Of a stretch of 64,000 bases of DNA, positions 19,287-30,300 are shown in pieces. Position numbers and translations under genes: made by a program. Position 1 is the first letter of the stretch; every line of letters starts with the position of its first letter. Under the pieces are notes generated by a model. That model saw only the letters and a list, made by a program, of their open reading frames with translations, made no database searches and had not been told where the DNA came from. This DNA comes from a virus, in the IMG/VR virus record IMGVR_UViG_3300027974_000020, positions 1 through 64,000 of that record; one strand, 5' to 3'.

Positions 19287-21137
19287 TTAAGAACCTAAAT
19301 TTACTTTTGGATAATCAACTCCGTCAATCCAATTCTCTAGAATTGTTTTATTATTTTTTGCTATCCAAACATCTTTTTGCAGTGTTCTTGAATTAGATAG
19401 AGATTCAGACATCAAAAATTCTTTTAAGTTTTCTTTTGTTTTTCCAGTCATTTTATTATAAACATCATAAGCGTCTGCAAATCTACAAAATGATCCACTA
19501 GTTGAAGAAACCCATCCATATTTAGGCGCATTAGAACCGCCATAATCTCCCCATGGGAATACTGGCAAATCATTAACGATGGATTTTATATTACCTCTAT
19601 TTATTTTGGACCTAAGAAGCCATACTTGATTAGTTAAATTCCACAATCTTGTATCATAATTTCCTATTCCTTTATCTTGTGTTTTTCCTTGATCTTTAAT
19701 TTTTTGAAAAATTTGTTCATTTGTTAAATTTTCTTTTTGCCAATTTACATAAGCCATTTTTCCAAATGGATCAATTTTTTCTGGTTGTGGCAATTTTATA
19801 TAAACTGGAATATTCCCACCGTCTGTCGAACCTGCAGATATTTGCCAAAGTCCAATTGCACCATATTGATCAACTATATAAACTCTTCTAAGCGATTCTC
19901 TATTTGATAATGCAACAAATATAGCTGCAGTTTCGTCAGAAAAATATCCTACTTCTGTTAATGCCAAAAATACTTCTTCCGGTTTAGGCGAGTTAGTATT
20001 TTTTGTAAAATCTCTTCTGAAAATATTTGTTGGCATTGGGCCATATGGAGATGGTTGGTTTAGGACTAGATTTACTGCTGACTTTGCTGCCGAAGAAGTT
20101 CCAGAAGCTGAAGCTGGATTGTATAAAAGCCCACCTGGACCCGAATAAATGCCGCCTCTTGCTGGAGAAAAACCAATGTGTATATGGTTATCGTGAACCC
20201 CAGAAGTATCTCTTTTTAGTTTTAAGTATTTTAAATTTGGATACTTAGCCCATAATTGATTTGTCTTACTATCGTAAGTATCATAAGATTGATCTACATA
20301 TTTTGCGGATACGGCAATGTAGTCTGGGATTAAGTACGGAGGCATTGCGTTCATTTTTTCCAATAAAATCATTAACTGTTCTACATGACCCTTAGCAGTA
20401 TTAATGGGACTTGGATTTGATCCAGAAACTTTTTGTATTTTACTAAAATCAAAAGCTCTACCAAAAGCATGATCTGTTATTGCATTTGCTACAGCTCCTT
20501 CAACTTTTGGAGAATCATTCTGTCTTTCAAGGCCAAACCCACCTCCAATTTTTAATGATGAGCCAAAAGAGTCAGATAACAAAGCTAATAAAAATTCTGT
20601 TAATGACGCAGATACAAAGGCTCGTTCTGCTCCAGCAGATATTATATCTGCGGCTATTCTTCTGTCGATAGCATCGGTAAGTCCAGGGACTATAGTGCCT
20701 GTGTCATATACTGCTTCAGTATTTAAATTATTAATATCAAATAAAAAACCAGCTTTAATACCAGTGCCTAATTTTGAGTCTAGTAAACCACCCCTCTCTG
20801 AATACCACGATTTTTGAACAGCGGTTAATTTGGAAATTCTTGCAATGGGCATTATTCCAGCGCCAACCATAGCAGATTGGCCATAACTTACCGAACTATG
20901 GCCATAGCCACCTACATTATATACGGTCTCAGATAATCCTCCAACAGAATATTTTGATCTAATTGCAGAATCTAAATCACTAATTAATCCATCATTGTAC
21001 TTCCTGCCAAAAGATCCGGAAGTTAAAAAATTAGATACTACATCTCCAGTGAATTTAGATTTATCTGTTACCTGATATTCAAAAGCACTTGTGGCTATCG
21101 AATTAAGGCTCTCCCTTGCCATATCTGCCCTAAACAT
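19287..21137 (-). CDS. Two-domain tail lysin: M15-like peptidase plus lytic transglycosylase-like, 3' part of frameshifted gene
   Basis: Residues 222-232 (DHAFGRAFDF) and about 310-320 (DNHIHIGFSPAR) give the H-x6-D ... H-x-H zinc-site arrangement of M15-type D-Ala-D-Ala peptidases. From about residue 400, SNRESLRR and YGAIGLWQIS match a lysozyme-like/SLT domain with a catalytic Glu in the NRES motif. Together they would cut peptide cross-links and glycan strands during penetration. The ATG at 21137 has no good ribosome site, and the frame is open and coding-like upstream to 21221 (YEGQTLNST, DILSAASG). The real N-terminus is therefore probably the ORF at 21217-21348 joined by a +1 shift at CGG 21223, for a total of about 686 residues. 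Confidence 0.82.
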   Translation of the reverse strand: MFRADMARESLNSIATSAFEYQVTDKSKFTGDVVSNFLTSGSFGRKYNDGLISDLDSAIRSKYSVGGLSETVYNVGGYGHSSVSYGQSAMVGAGIMPIARISKLTAVQKSWYSERGGLLDSKLGTGIKAGFLFDINNLNTEAVYDTGTIVPGLTDAIDRRIAADIISAGAERAFVSASLTEFLLALLSDSFGSSLKIGGGFGLERQNDSPKVEGAVANAITDHAFGRAFDFSKIQKVSGSNPSPINTAKGHVEQLMILLEKMNAMPPYLIPDYIAVSAKYVDQSYDTYDSKTNQLWAKYPNLKYLKLKRDTSGVHDNHIHIGFSPARGGIYSGPGGLLYNPASASGTSSAAKSAVNLVLNQPSPYGPMPTNIFRRDFTKNTNSPKPEEVFLALTEVGYFSDETAAIFVALSNRESLRRVYIVDQYGAIGLWQISAGSTDGGNIPVYIKLPQPEKIDPFGKMAYVNWQKENLTNEQIFQKIKDQGKTQDKGIGNYDTRLWNLTNQVWLLRSKINRGNIKSIVNDLPVFPWGDYGGSNAPKYGWVSSTSGSFCRFADAYDVYNKMTGKTKENLKEFLMSESLSNSRTLQKDVWIAKNNKTILENWIDGVDYPKVNLGS

Positions 21138-21216
21138 ATTTCCATAATTTTCATTACCAAAAAGTTCTTTACCCGAAGCTGCCGAAAGAATATCGGTTGA
21201 GTTTAATGTTTGTCCT

Positions 21217-21348
21217 TCATATCCGTCTTTCTGCTAAAGAAGTTTTTGTAATTGCTATTCCATTTTTAGGAACGATATTATCAACTATTGCTTTAGTGAA
21301 AGATTTAGAATCAGCTAAATTTTCGGAATTGATATTAAAAAAAGACAT
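21217..21348 (-). CDS. N-terminal part of tail lysin before +1 frameshift
   Basis: Forty-three codons from ATG 21348 (MSFFNINSENL), preceded by AAGGTGG, which lies at the end of the giant hub gene. The ORF ends CGG ATA TGA. CGG here is its only in-frame CGG, and after it the +1 frame continues without interruption into the lysin ORF. The piece has no function of its own that I can see and is best read as the first 42 residues of the lysin. Confidence 0.7.
   Translation of the reverse strand: MSFFNINSENLADSKSFTKAIVDNIVPKNGIAITKTSLAERRI
21222..21225 (-). other. Putative +1 frameshift site, AGA CGG A
   Basis: Minus-strand codons are GCA GAA AGA CGG ATA TGA in the first frame. One base forward gives GGA TAT GAA GGA CAA, which leads into the lysin. 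The zero-frame stop is only two codons past CGG, so lysin synthesis from the good upstream start would depend wholly on the shift. Confidence 0.65.
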
Positions 21349-21349
21349 A

Positions 21350-24300
21350 TTATTCCACCTTAGTTGGTATTCCAACAGAATCTATTGCTTTATTAACTGA
21401 ATCAGATTCCGTTAATAAATCATTTGTAAAAACAGTAGCTAAGTTATTTACTACTAGTTCCCAGTTAAGGGTATATGGGGTTCCATCATCATAGTACTCG
21501 TCCCACAGCACCATTGGCCATCTTGAAGCTGATTTATATATTTGCTCTAATCTCTTCATTTCCACCATTGCGCAGAATAGTTTTCTAAGTTCTGGATTAG
21601 TTATTTCGCTATTCCCAATTATGTAGTTTGAAATATGATCTACTAAAGCAGAGGAATAAATAGAATCAAAAATAACTTGATATTTTGTACGCATAACTGA
21701 ATCAAAAAAACTATCTTTAAAAGCTTTTTCTATTTTTGATTTATTAAAATTATTAGAAACAAATAAATTATATACAAAATCTTTAAGGCTAATTAGCTTT
21801 TCTCCAGAAACGTTATAGAAGATAGTAGCGAGTGTTCTATCGTATATTTCTTTTAGATAATTAGTTTCTTTATTAAAACCAGCACCGGGTTCAAAATTTT
21901 CTATATCAGATTCACTAGCAAGTCCGCCTGTTTCTCTTGATTTTTTAACTCTTAATAAGAATACTTTATTTTTTAATGCATTTAATGTAAACTGAGTACT
22001 TTTGAAACCTGGAGAAGATTTATCAATTATTTCTACTTCAGATGGTTGTTGATTATAATAAGCTGAAGTTATAATCGATTTTTCAGGAGCATTTATTCCA
22101 TCAAAACGAACTTTAATTTTTGCATTACTCAATATATCGATGACATGTATTGTATCGGCGTCAATTACTCCGCTTTCTTCTATGCCTGTTGTTGTATCTA
22201 ATCTGCAGAATATTTTAAAGAATGGTTCAAATGTAGTTTTTTCTGGGCCAAGACCAGAAAGGTTAAGAACCTGTGCGTGAACTAGAGCATTTTCGTAACT
22301 TATATATCTAACTAATTCTTTTATTTCTGTTTCCTGCCAACCAAGACTCTTAAATATATCATCACTTCTAACGTATGCATAGCCGTCTGATGTTCTGACT
22401 TTTCTTCTTACGCCCAACATGCCTGGTAGCAACGCTTTTGAATGGTATCTTCCAACAACCATTCCCTGATTATAAGAAAGACCAGCGTCCATTGGTTGTC
22501 CATTTTTATTTAGATATTGGACATAACATCCGTGTTGATCTAATAGATTATCTCTGACCCACTGCCAACCCTTCCAGGCAAGCTGCCCGAATATTGGCAC
22601 TGCCGCAAGCCCGAGTAGGGCTGATCCACCCACCAACCCAACAGCTGCAGAACCACCAACAACTCCAGTTATTGCTGCCGCCGCTGTTCCGCCAGATACC
22701 GTGCCATTGTTTCCGTTAATTCCAGCTTGGTTTCTAATTGCATCAGTAAAGGTTGTACTTGAATCAAAACTACCGTGTGTTAGACTTGCAACAACATCTT
22801 TTATAAGAGCAGAAGAACCATGCGTATACTGTATCCCACCAAGCATTTGAGGATTTAAATTTTCTGCAAGTCTGTCAAGGGATATATCTCCACCAAGAGT
22901 TATCCCAGAATTATCTGCCCTAATAGCATCTAAGAATAATCTTGTGTCATTTCTTATTGCCTGCATGTTCATCCATGAATCGATCCATGATGTCATAAAC
23001 CATTTTGCTGGGTCATTTACGGTTACAAGTGCATTGGGGGTTATTGAGGTTACAAAACCAAGTTCAGAAGTAAAGTGATGAATAACTTGCTCTACTTCGA
23101 ATAAGCCATACATTCGTTCATACACGTCAGCTATGTAAACTATGTCGTGTGGCCTTATATCTGGATTGCCTACAATTAATAATTCTCCACTATATATATC
23201 TTTAATATTTTCTTTAAGATGTGAAAGGGCAACTCTTTTAGCCGCTAGCTCATCAGGAGCACCGGTTGCGTTTTTTGATAATCCTCTTCCGGTTTCAAAC
23301 GGATGCAAAAATGGATGTAAGAATCCAAAGAATCCACTTCCAACAATATTGTCAAAATATATTCCAGTTTCAACTGTTGATTCCATTTGCCTTTCTGCCG
23401 GTGCACCTTTGTCAAGGGCTACTGTAACTGGATATTTTCCATCAGATACTGCTGTAATAACAGTGGAAACATTTGTTGTTGTTTCCTGAATCTGGTTTGA
23501 AAGAATATGGCTAAAGGAACTTAGGTAATGTATTCTTTGAAACGGTTCCCTAATTTCTACTACTGGTTCTCCATACTCTCTTGTGAATGGATTATCAACA
23601 GCTCTTAAAAGCGAACCAGATCTACCAAGTTGATAATAAATAGAATCATTGAGAGCTCTGTTTAGAATATTTGCTTGTTTTGATAGAGAACCTACTTGAG
23701 ACAATCCATAACCAGTTTGTAACATATTTAATTTAAACATATTAATCATACCAGTCAATGCTGTTCCCATCGCACTAAAGATAGGACCTATGTTTCTATC
23801 CCAAAAGTTATCTAATCCACTAGTTGCTCTTGTTACAAAGTTTGAGGCTGTGCTGCCTTCGCCCTTATTGTTGTATAATAATTGTAAAAATTTCTTTTTA
23901 TCTTTAGCATAAGTATTGTTTGGATTAATAAACGCTGCAAATATTTTATCTATGGCTCTAAAATCCCACTGATCTCTACCCGCAGCAGTACCTAAGCCAG
24001 CGCCTATTTTTCTAGATGGCCTAAGCACTAGCCAAGCTCTTGCATATGGGTCTGCCCACATAGCTTGTCTAAATAAACCAACTACTACAAGAAATAATTG
24101 TTGAGGAGTTTTAATTAGCGGATTGTCTTCTGTAGGCTTTTGTCCGCTTAACTCTTCTAAGACTTCACTATTATCTATTAAAAAGTTTTGTCTAAACGCT
24201 TTTATCTTATCTAAGGTCATCAAATTAAAATATTCAATTAGTCCACTTTCTGATGCTGGTGCATCTATAAAGTTTTTTCTTGCAAATTCTATTGCCGCTG

Positions 24301-27300
24301 TTCTTGATGCTGCTTCTTCGTTTCCAAATAAAATTGCAAATTCATCGTTAGCCGTACCACCAGTATCTTTAAACTTTTTAAATATATCTTTTGGTATATT
24401 TCCATCAACAAACGCACTCATTATTTCTTGCGAAAAATCATCTTGACTGTCAGGGTCTAATCCAAAAGTATCAAAAAATATTGTTTTAACAGAACTGTAA
24501 GTATGATATCCAAATCTAAATTGATCCCATATATCCTGAGCTATGTCTAAGTTTCTTCCATCTCCAGCAATAACTGAAACGCTTTGATCATATCCTTCAT
24601 CGTAATATTTTCTTGCTTCAATTGATATTGAGTCTGCTAAGCTAAAAACTTCTTTAAATTGCTTTCTACCGTCAGCGGAGAAAGTTAAGGGGTCACCAGT
24701 CTCTGCTGATTCCTTATCTAATATATCATAACCCTTATCTCTACTGGTTACAGTTGCTATATCTCCATATATATTCTTATAATAATCTGTATAGTTTCCT
24801 GAATAGGTAAAAATTGAGTCAGGTGATAATTCAGCTAGAGAATAATATTCACCAACACTAGTTCTATATTTTTCATAATCATCCAATCTATCGGGAACAA
24901 AACCCTGTATCCCACCACTAAGCCCAGCTCCCTTATAGCCAGCTTTTTGCGTAGCCTTTAAAATATTGTCTGTTGCCTCAAAGTTGCCAAAACCAATTAG
25001 AAAATCTTCAAGTTGCTTATCTGAATCATCTACTAATGTAAATTTTTTGCCCGGAACAAAGGCACTTGTTGCTACACCTAATGGTATCGTGTTTGGGACA
25101 AATGCAAAATAACATTCTCTTGGAATTGGAAGATCACTATATCCCTTACCTTTATTGAACAATTTTTTTTGACCATCAGAAAAAATAACATCATCACCAG
25201 AAACTATTCCAAGAAAGTATGCTGCGTCTGGAGAAACAACAGCATCTATTGTTTTTTCATCTATATCTAAATTATATTCACTGCTACCACTAGATGTCCC
25301 TTCTGAAAGAAAATTTGATTTATTTTCTCCCCAAAGAAAGTACGCTGGTTTGCAAACTACGCCATTATTTGTATCTGGATTATAAACTAATACGTGGGCA
25401 TTTTTGTAATCTTGTACACTTCCGATTAATTGATTTGTTTCTGAATTAAAATATTTTTTTGTAAATTTTGATATTTCAGATTCATTTAAATTTGGTTTGT
25501 ATGGCCATCTCATGGCGATATAAAACTGTTCATCAGCTACACTTCTTGGCATTCCCCATTCAGAAAAGTCTATTTCTGATGTATTCGTTTTTCGGGGAAG
25601 TGGCATTGATATAACAAAAGACTCTGAACCGATTACATCTTCAATCGGTATAGTAAAATTATATGAGTTTTGAGCAACATCGGATATTTGTTCTGGAGAA
25701 AGTTTTCTTTCGATTACATTTATATTATCAAGAAACAAGTTTGAGGCAAAGGAGTCTCCGTAGACAGAGGTAACGCTTTCTATATAATTATCGTATACAT
25801 CCTGATTTGTTTCTGAAGCTATTCCATCATCGTCACCGCTGCCAAAGATTTTGCGGAAAGCCCATTTACCAGCTACTAGTGGAGCATTAGTGAACAATTC
25901 ACCAATCGTAGCAGTTGTGTTTAGTACGTCTTCAGTGATGTCTAATCCTCTACGAAATTTAGAATATCCATCAATTGAATCGTATTGAAATGCAAAATTT
26001 TCCAAACCATAATCACCGCGTACATCAGCTCTGTTTGTAAACATAGGGAATCTAAATCTTGAAGGAAGCTGAGGAATTTGACTATGCACTAATGATGAGG
26101 ATATAACTGTAGAAGTTGTTTTATTTTGTCCATTAAAAACAGGATAAACCGGAAGGTGGAAACCCATTGTAACTACACCTTTTGTTTTTGGTATTTTTCC
26201 TACCGTTTTTCCTGCTGAGTTAATTAAACTTTTTGATTTATTAGAATCAAAATTAATTACTTGACCCTTTAGTTTTGCTGAAGTTCCATAATATTGTTGT
26301 GCGTTTTTTTGCAAAGATGTTAGCTCAGCGATTGTATCTGTTAATTCTGTATCCCTAAGAAATGCATTTGCGTCTGCGTATGAACTACTGTTTTTATTTA
26401 TTTCAGTTATTATTTTACTCAACTCAAAATCTGGACTGACTATTTTAGGACCCATACTTATCCCAAGTTCACCCATTTTTTCATTGCCCGGGTATCCAGT
26501 CGTCACTGGTACAACGCCAGAAGTGTATAGCCAGTGAGGCTTGCCGTAAAATACTGTTGATCTATCTTCAAACGGTCTCACTGCAACTATGTAATTTGGA
26601 AGTAGTTTTGCACATGTTTGGAATAGATCCCAAACAGATCTCATATAAGTTTGAGCCCTAAATGAAACTTCATCAAAACCAGGCATGTCGTCATCTAAAG
26701 TTGACGTTAGACCTAACATATTAAATATACTATTGCCTCCCCTTGTGCCAAGTACTCCAAGAAGACCAGCACCAACACCAACTGTAATACCAATTGGTCC
26801 ACCAACAACTGCAGCTATACCAATTAAACCGCCCATGGTAATTGCTGATCCAGTAGTTGCTGAACCAGTATTATCTCTTATTTTTCCAGCACCAGTTAAG
26901 CCCTCAATAGCTGTTTTTGCGTCGGGATTTTCTTCTCCATATTTTTGAACAAGTCCATTCCAACTTCTATCGGTTAATCTGGACAAATATTCTATTCTTT
27001 CATTTGGTTGAGAAACTGGAGTTATCGAAGATACAGATGTCCAACCGTCACCCAAGTCTCCACCAAGAAATTGAGCTATTCCTGTTCCGTTTCCTGGGTA
27101 AATATTTCTTTTAAATATTTCAAAATCTCTCGATTGCGAAAAGTTTGACCATAATTGATTCATCAAAGAAAATACTGGAGTTCTAAACTCATTTGTCCCA
27201 ACAGCCATATCTAATGCAGCTCTTCCGGATCCAGAAGCATCCCCCGTACCAACTGCGTTATAAGCATCTGCTATAGCATCTATTCTTGCTTGATGCTTTC

Positions 27301-30300
27301 TTTCTTCATCTGTAGTAAGTGGTTCATAAACAATAGAACCAAAATGTCTTATCCCAAATTTATTTTCAGAAAAAACTAAACCCCTATTAGCGTATGCAAT
27401 ACCCTCTCTAAACCTAGACGCCCCCATGGAAAGAAGTCTCACCATTAGATCTCTTGGTTCAGAAAGCCAAAGACCAGTATTTATTCCACCATCTATTTTT
27501 CCACTATCGCCTTTTTTGTTGGTAGAGTTTACAACGGCACCAAGTTCTATTGCATCTGATTGTGCTGTAACCGTAACTATTTCACCAAGTTCTACCTGGC
27601 TGATAACACCATTAAATAAAGTTTGAAGCGAGTTTGGATTTGCTCCATAGCCGCCCCTCAGGTGAACTCTAACACCTGGTTTTAATCTTATGTTTTCTAT
27701 ATCAACAACATAATCATTTTGCATATGCGCCAATACATTTCTGGCTTTATTTAAAGTGACATCTATTATACTTGAAAGACCATCGGTAAGACCAGGATTA
27801 TCTTGAGAGTATTCTGAATCTACAGAAAAAAATGAAGATGATTCTTTTGTTGAAAGTTTTGAATAAAGATTAGATACTCTAAAAACCAATGTATCACCAA
27901 GAAGATCTTCAGATTGTATAACCGAAAAATCTATTATTGATTGAAGTCCATAGAAGTTATCAAACAGTTTAACGCCGGCAAAATATCCACCTTCATCTAT
28001 CAACCATAGCATATAGGTCGGGAATGCTCTTAACATTCTTCCGGATACATCTCTATACTGAGTGTCAACCAACATTTTCTCCCAGTGAGATTCAACTGTG
28101 TCTACTGGTTTTGAACTATTCATTACTTCTGGGCTTGTGCCAGCGCCGTGTGAATATGGTTGTTGATAATTTGAATAGGCCGTTGAACCAGCTATTGCTG
28201 ATTTAGTAGCAGAGTACGAGGGGTCAGAATGCTTATCTGATATTCCCCTAGGTTCTATCTTTGCTCCTTTTTCAGTTTTCTTTACATTCACCCCGTCTAA
28301 TGTAAGATAAAATCTTCCATCTTTATCAGAGTCAATATATCCCAGATTGGTACCAAGAGCTGTTTGTATCGAAGCTGGTATCTTGGATGGTTCATCTTTA
28401 TCTTTTATCGGATAAATATTAATAATATGATGAAATTCTAATTCATCTGGATCAAAGCTTACTAACTCTTCATCTTTTAGATTATATTTTCCAGCTAAGG
28501 TTGCTTTTAACTCTGATAAAAGTTCAGAACTACCAGAACTAATGCTACCGACTTGATAAGGAGCGGATGACACCTTGTTCATGAATTCCCCTACAGCTTC
28601 ATCTTCTGTCTCTGTATATTCTAGGTAATCTGTAATTAAATTTTTCTTTAAAAAATTTATTCTACTTCTTTCATTTGAATTATCCATTCCAAAATAATTT
28701 GGATCATAAATTACTTTTTCAAAAACAGAAATAAATTGATCAAAATTTATATCAGTTTTTTCAATAAAATAAATTACATCGTTTAATACTTGTTTTCTAG
28801 CATCTTGAACAAGACCATTTGTTGAATCTGAAGATGGATATGTTCTTAAGAAGTTAACTATTTCATTTGCTATATGAGAATGCATTTCTTTAGTTATTTT
28901 TTGTCCGACGCCATCATTCGGGTTTGGAATATCTAATTCTTTTGGAGCTGTAGATATATTATTTATAATATCTTTATCAAACATATCAAAGCTTCTAAAG
29001 TAGAAGTCTGGATCTAAGTGGCCAACAGTTTCATTCTTATTATTTTTTACCTCAAGAGGAAGATCTGGGTATGCGTTGAATAATCCCCACATCTGTTTTA
29101 TTCTAAGGAATGGATTTCTTTTGGTAGAAAAATGTTCTATTAATTCTCTTTGTTGATTTGAGTCTAATTTTTCTCTAGCTTGTTGAAACACATCAAAGTC
29201 AATCAAACTTATATTTACTTCATATACATGTGGAAAACCTGGAATTGTATTAACTGAAAAATTAGATGGCAGAACATATTTAACGCCAGACAACGCAGTG
29301 ACTATATTTTTTATTCCAATAAAACCAAGAACACCTGTAGAATGCTCTAATCTTGCAAGTGCGTTAACGTGATCAAATATTCTTTTTAATTTAGTTAATT
29401 CTTTTTCTCCAATAATTTTCATTGAAATATTAATAAAAGTATCTTTGCCACCTATGTGTTGATACGTCGGTTCGTCTTGCATTTGCAATTGCAACTTGGC
29501 GATGTTGTTACCGAGTGTCAACGACACGCCAGTAACTATCGCTGCGGCGGGGTCAAGATCTATTTTCAACATGGGGACTTCCCATTCTCTAAATGTAAAT
29601 GCTCCCTGCTTTGCCCTCGCTGCTTCAAGTAGTTCTTCTATTGGTGCACTTTTAAAGAATTTTTCATAAAGTGTTAAATTAAATCCTTGTTTAATTTGAT
29701 CTTTAACTCTATTATAAATATTTTTATATGCCGTAGATCCTTGTGCTACTGTATTGGGAACTTCTATCCCGGCTTTTCTGGCTTGACTATCTGCTATTGC
29801 TTTTGTCTGTTGCTCCAAAAGACCTTTGGATGTTTTAGCAATGTCTTTTAACAGCTTCTTCATTGTTTGAAGATTGGTATCTTCATATGAAACAGAATTA
29901 AATATATAAGTTTTTGTTCCAGCTTGTGCTGGAATATTTGTACTATCAAAATCTAAGATATAACTTTGCTCTACGCCGTCTAATGAATTTTCTTTAACAA
30001 ATAATGTTGCAGCATAACTATAAACTTTTTTACGATATTCGTTATCATTTAATCCAGCTGTTAAAATATCCATTATTGTCAATAGGTGATATCTTATGTT
30101 TGGATTAATTCCAGTGTTCTTGGATAAGCTATATGTACCACTTAAGCTCAACCCGTATCCAGCTGATTCATTTATGTCTATTCCAAAACCATTTAAAATT
30201 TTTCCCCAATAGTCTTGGCCTTGATCGCTAAATAATCTTTCTTCATCATTTCTGAATGAAGTAGCGTCAGGTAAAAATATTTTTGTTTGAGTTTCTGCTG

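Noticed and set aside
21820-22180. Intein or homing endonuclease in the giant hub protein
   Set aside because: No splice-junction residues and no LAGLIDADG, HNH or GIY-YIG motif; the residues fit a thermonuclease-like domain at the end of the chain.
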